From an uncultured Clostridia bacterium (GTDB lineage: Bacteria > Bacillota > Clostridia > UBA1381): a stretch of DNA of 14,323 nt. The stretch lies in the NCBI GenBank assembly GCA_934454215.1, contig CAKSGG010000087.1, positions 1 through 14,323 of the forward strand, given 5' to 3'. A program made the position numbers and the translations under genes. The notes below the pieces were generated by a model. It was not told the origin of the DNA, searched no databases, and saw nothing but the letters and a program-made list of their open reading frames with translations. This document shows, piece after piece, positions 13,158 through 14,323 of the stretch (positions are counted from its first letter, which is position 1; each line of letters begins with the position of its first letter).

Positions 13158-14057
13158 TTTATTGTGTCGGCAGTAACCGTCATTATGATTTTTATAATAC
13201 CGCTGGCTGTGGTTACGCTTATGGGCGGAATTATAGATAATTCCCAAAAGGACAGCGGCTTGATAAAGGTGTATTTTGCGGACGAAGATAAGGTAAAGGA
13301 AATTAATACTGCGGAATATCTTGCAGGAGTTGTTGCGGCGGAGGTCATGCCCGATTTTGAAATGGAAACCTTAAAGGCTCAGGCGGCTGCGGCAAGAACG
13401 TATATGAAGTATCAGTCGGAGAACGGAAAGGAGCATGACGGCGGCGCTGTCGTGTGTACGGATTACAAGCATTGTCAGGCATGGGTTGATATTAATGAAA
13501 AGGACGCAGAGTATGCAAAACGTGTAAAGCAGGCGGTTGCCGATACGGGAAATGAAATGGTTTATTATGAAAATAAGCCTGCAAACACGGTGTTTTTTTC
13601 AACGTCATCGGGCAGAACGGAAAATGCGTCCGACGTTTGGGGAGAGGATATTCCGTATCTTGTAAGCGTGGAATCAGCGGGCGAGGAATCGGCACCGAAT
13701 TTTATGAGTGAAGTAACGGTGACGGTTGAAGAAGCAAAAAATAAAATAAGCAATGAGGTGAAAGCGGCGGATTTTTCAAAAGGAATATTCGGAAATATCA
13801 TACGTTCGGATTCGGGAGGGATAATAAAACTGACGGTGGGAGGTGTGAACATAAAAGGAACTGAGCTTAGGAATATTTTCGGACTTAAATCAACGAATGT
13901 ACAGATAAAAGAAGAAAACGGAAAAGTCATTTTCAGCGTCAAAGGCAACGGTCACGGAGTGGGAATGAGCCAATACGGGGCAAATGCTATGGCGAAAAAC
14001 GGTAAAAATTATAAGGAGATTTTGGAGCATTATTATACAGGCTGTGAAGTAAAATAA
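13146..14057 (+). CDS. spoIID: SpoIID, stage II sporulation lytic transglycosylase
   Basis: Membrane-anchored enzyme of the SpoIID/P/M engulfment complex; it cuts glycan strands after SpoIIP removes stem peptides, letting the mother cell engulf the forespore. The 303 residues (slightly shorter than B. subtilis SpoIID) have one N-terminal membrane anchor (about 4-27), then EYLAGVVAAEVMPDFEMETL with the catalytic Glu66, LKAQAAAARTY, the VVCTDYKHCQAW segment whose Cys/His residues resemble the metal-binding ones described for clostridial SpoIID, FFSTSSGRTENASDVWG, and the C-terminal GNGHGVGMSQYGANAMA. ATG 13146 is preceded by TTGGAG with normal spacing. It follows the SLH protein gene by 57 bases but appears to have its own promoter. 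No SpoIIQ or SpoIIIA gene follows; a tRNA does. Confidence 0.96.
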   Translation: MKRFFIVSAVTVIMIFIIPLAVVTLMGGIIDNSQKDSGLIKVYFADEDKVKEINTAEYLAGVVAAEVMPDFEMETLKAQAAAARTYMKYQSENGKEHDGGAVVCTDYKHCQAWVDINEKDAEYAKRVKQAVADTGNEMVYYENKPANTVFFSTSSGRTENASDVWGEDIPYLVSVESAGEESAPNFMSEVTVTVEEAKNKISNEVKAADFSKGIFGNIIRSDSGGIIKLTVGGVNIKGTELRNIFGLKSTNVQIKEENGKVIFSVKGNGHGVGMSQYGANAMAKNGKNYKEILEHYYTGCEVK

Positions 14058-14084
14058 AATTTTGCGGAAATTTGAAAAAAGATA

Positions 14085-14113
14085 TTGACAAAACCGAATT
14101 ACTGTGGTATAAT
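14085..14113 (+). promoter_or_regulatory. Consensus promoter of the tRNA-Asp gene
   Basis: TTGACA (14085-14090), 17 bases, TATAAT (14108-14113): perfect sigma-A hexamers and spacing, as expected for a stable RNA gene. Confidence 0.93.
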
Positions 14114-14146
14114 AATCAGGCAGTCGATTTTGAAAGATTGTTTAAT

Positions 14147-14223
14147 GGCCCGGTAGTTCAGTTGGTTAGAACGCTAGCCTGTCACGCTAGAGGTCGTGAG
14201 TTCGAGCCTCATCCGGGTCGCCA
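14147..14223 (+). tRNA. tRNA-Asp (anticodon GTC), CCA encoded
   Basis: A complete 77-base cloverleaf. Acceptor GGCCCGG pairs with CCGGGTC with one G-U; the anticodon stem CTAGC/GCTAG holds the loop CTGTCAC with anticodon GTC at 14181-14183; the T arm contains TTCGAGC; CCA is encoded at 14221-14223. Single gene with its own promoter and terminator. Confidence 0.97.
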
Positions 14224-14252
14224 AGGAGCTGTGTAATACAGCTCCTTTTTTT
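14224..14252 (+). terminator. Intrinsic terminator of tRNA-Asp
   Basis: AGGAGCTGT (14224-14232) pairs perfectly with ACAGCTCCT (14238-14246) around a five-base loop, with seven Ts (14246-14252). It is also the likely target hairpin of the intron-like sequence that begins three bases later. Confidence 0.95.
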
Positions 14253-14254
14253 GA

Positions 14255-14323
14255 GTATGACGGGCATATCAATGCTCTGTGGTGAAAGTCCACCGAGGCG
14301 TAGTTACCGACGAACTCTAAAGC
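14255..14323 (+). mobile_element. Probable 5' end of a class C group II intron (cut by window end)
   Basis: The sequence begins GTATGAC and soon has GGTGAAAGTCCACC and GTAGTTACCG, which closely follow the spacing of the 5' end of bacterial group IIC introns (GUGUGCC..., GGUGAGAGUCCC, then AGUAAC). Class C introns insert just after intrinsic terminator hairpins, which is exactly the position here. The reverse transcriptase and the 3' end would lie beyond the window, so the call rests on about 70 bases. Confidence 0.7.

Noticed and set aside
1..14323. CRISPR arrays, IS elements with terminal inverted repeats, or prophage structural genes
   Set aside because: No regularly spaced repeats, transposase or phage head, tail or replication genes were seen; the only mobile signals are the dpaA element and the intron-like 3' edge.

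Overview
The window looks like chromosome from an endospore-forming clostridium (low to moderate GC, Firmicutes-type promoters and ribosome binding sites). It carries dipicolinate synthase genes (dpaA, dpaB), spoIID, a spore LonB-type gene, an SLH-domain surface protein and part of the division/cell-wall cluster. I cannot name the species from sequence alone.

Layout. 1-2866 (+): the 3' end of mraY, then ftsW/spoVE and murG, closed by a strong terminator; murD, which commonly lies between mraY and ftsW, is not there. 2870-3949 (-): dpaB and the C-terminal half of dpaA. 3935-7374: a compact 3.44-kb insertion carrying, all on +, an L,D-transpeptidase gene, a 36-residue small gene and a large serine recombinase. 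7375-7758 (-): the missing N-terminal half of dpaA. 7825-9854 (-): the two-gene DUF4130/radical-SAM DNA-metabolism operon, behind a consensus promoter overlapped by LexA-like boxes. 9996-14057 (+): a LonB-like AAA+ protein without the protease domain, a secreted phosphodiester-glycosidase/SLH protein and SpoIID. 14147-14323: tRNA-Asp with promoter and terminator, then what looks like the 5' end of a group II (class C) intron cut off by the window end.

The main result is that dpaA is split by a skin-like intervening element. The two halves lie 3.4 kb apart on the same strand, and each ends at the same codons (Asn-Ala-Val-Pro). Those codons lie in a direct repeat whose core, CGCAGTAGGTACTGCG, is a perfect inverted repeat around a central GG, the geometry expected of a serine-recombinase crossover site. 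Recombination between the repeats would release a 3,440-bp circle and join the halves in frame into a 287-residue DpaA. It would also reconnect dpaB to the promoter in front of dpaA. A sigma-E-like promoter before the recombinase operon and a sigma-K-like promoter before dpaA suggest mother-cell-specific excision followed by dipicolinic acid synthesis, as for the skin element in sigK. The cargo is unusual: a membrane-anchored YkuD transpeptidase preceded by a WalR-type box, so a cell-wall gene would be carried in growing cells and lost only from the terminal mother cell. The excision itself is inferred from sequence and has not been shown.
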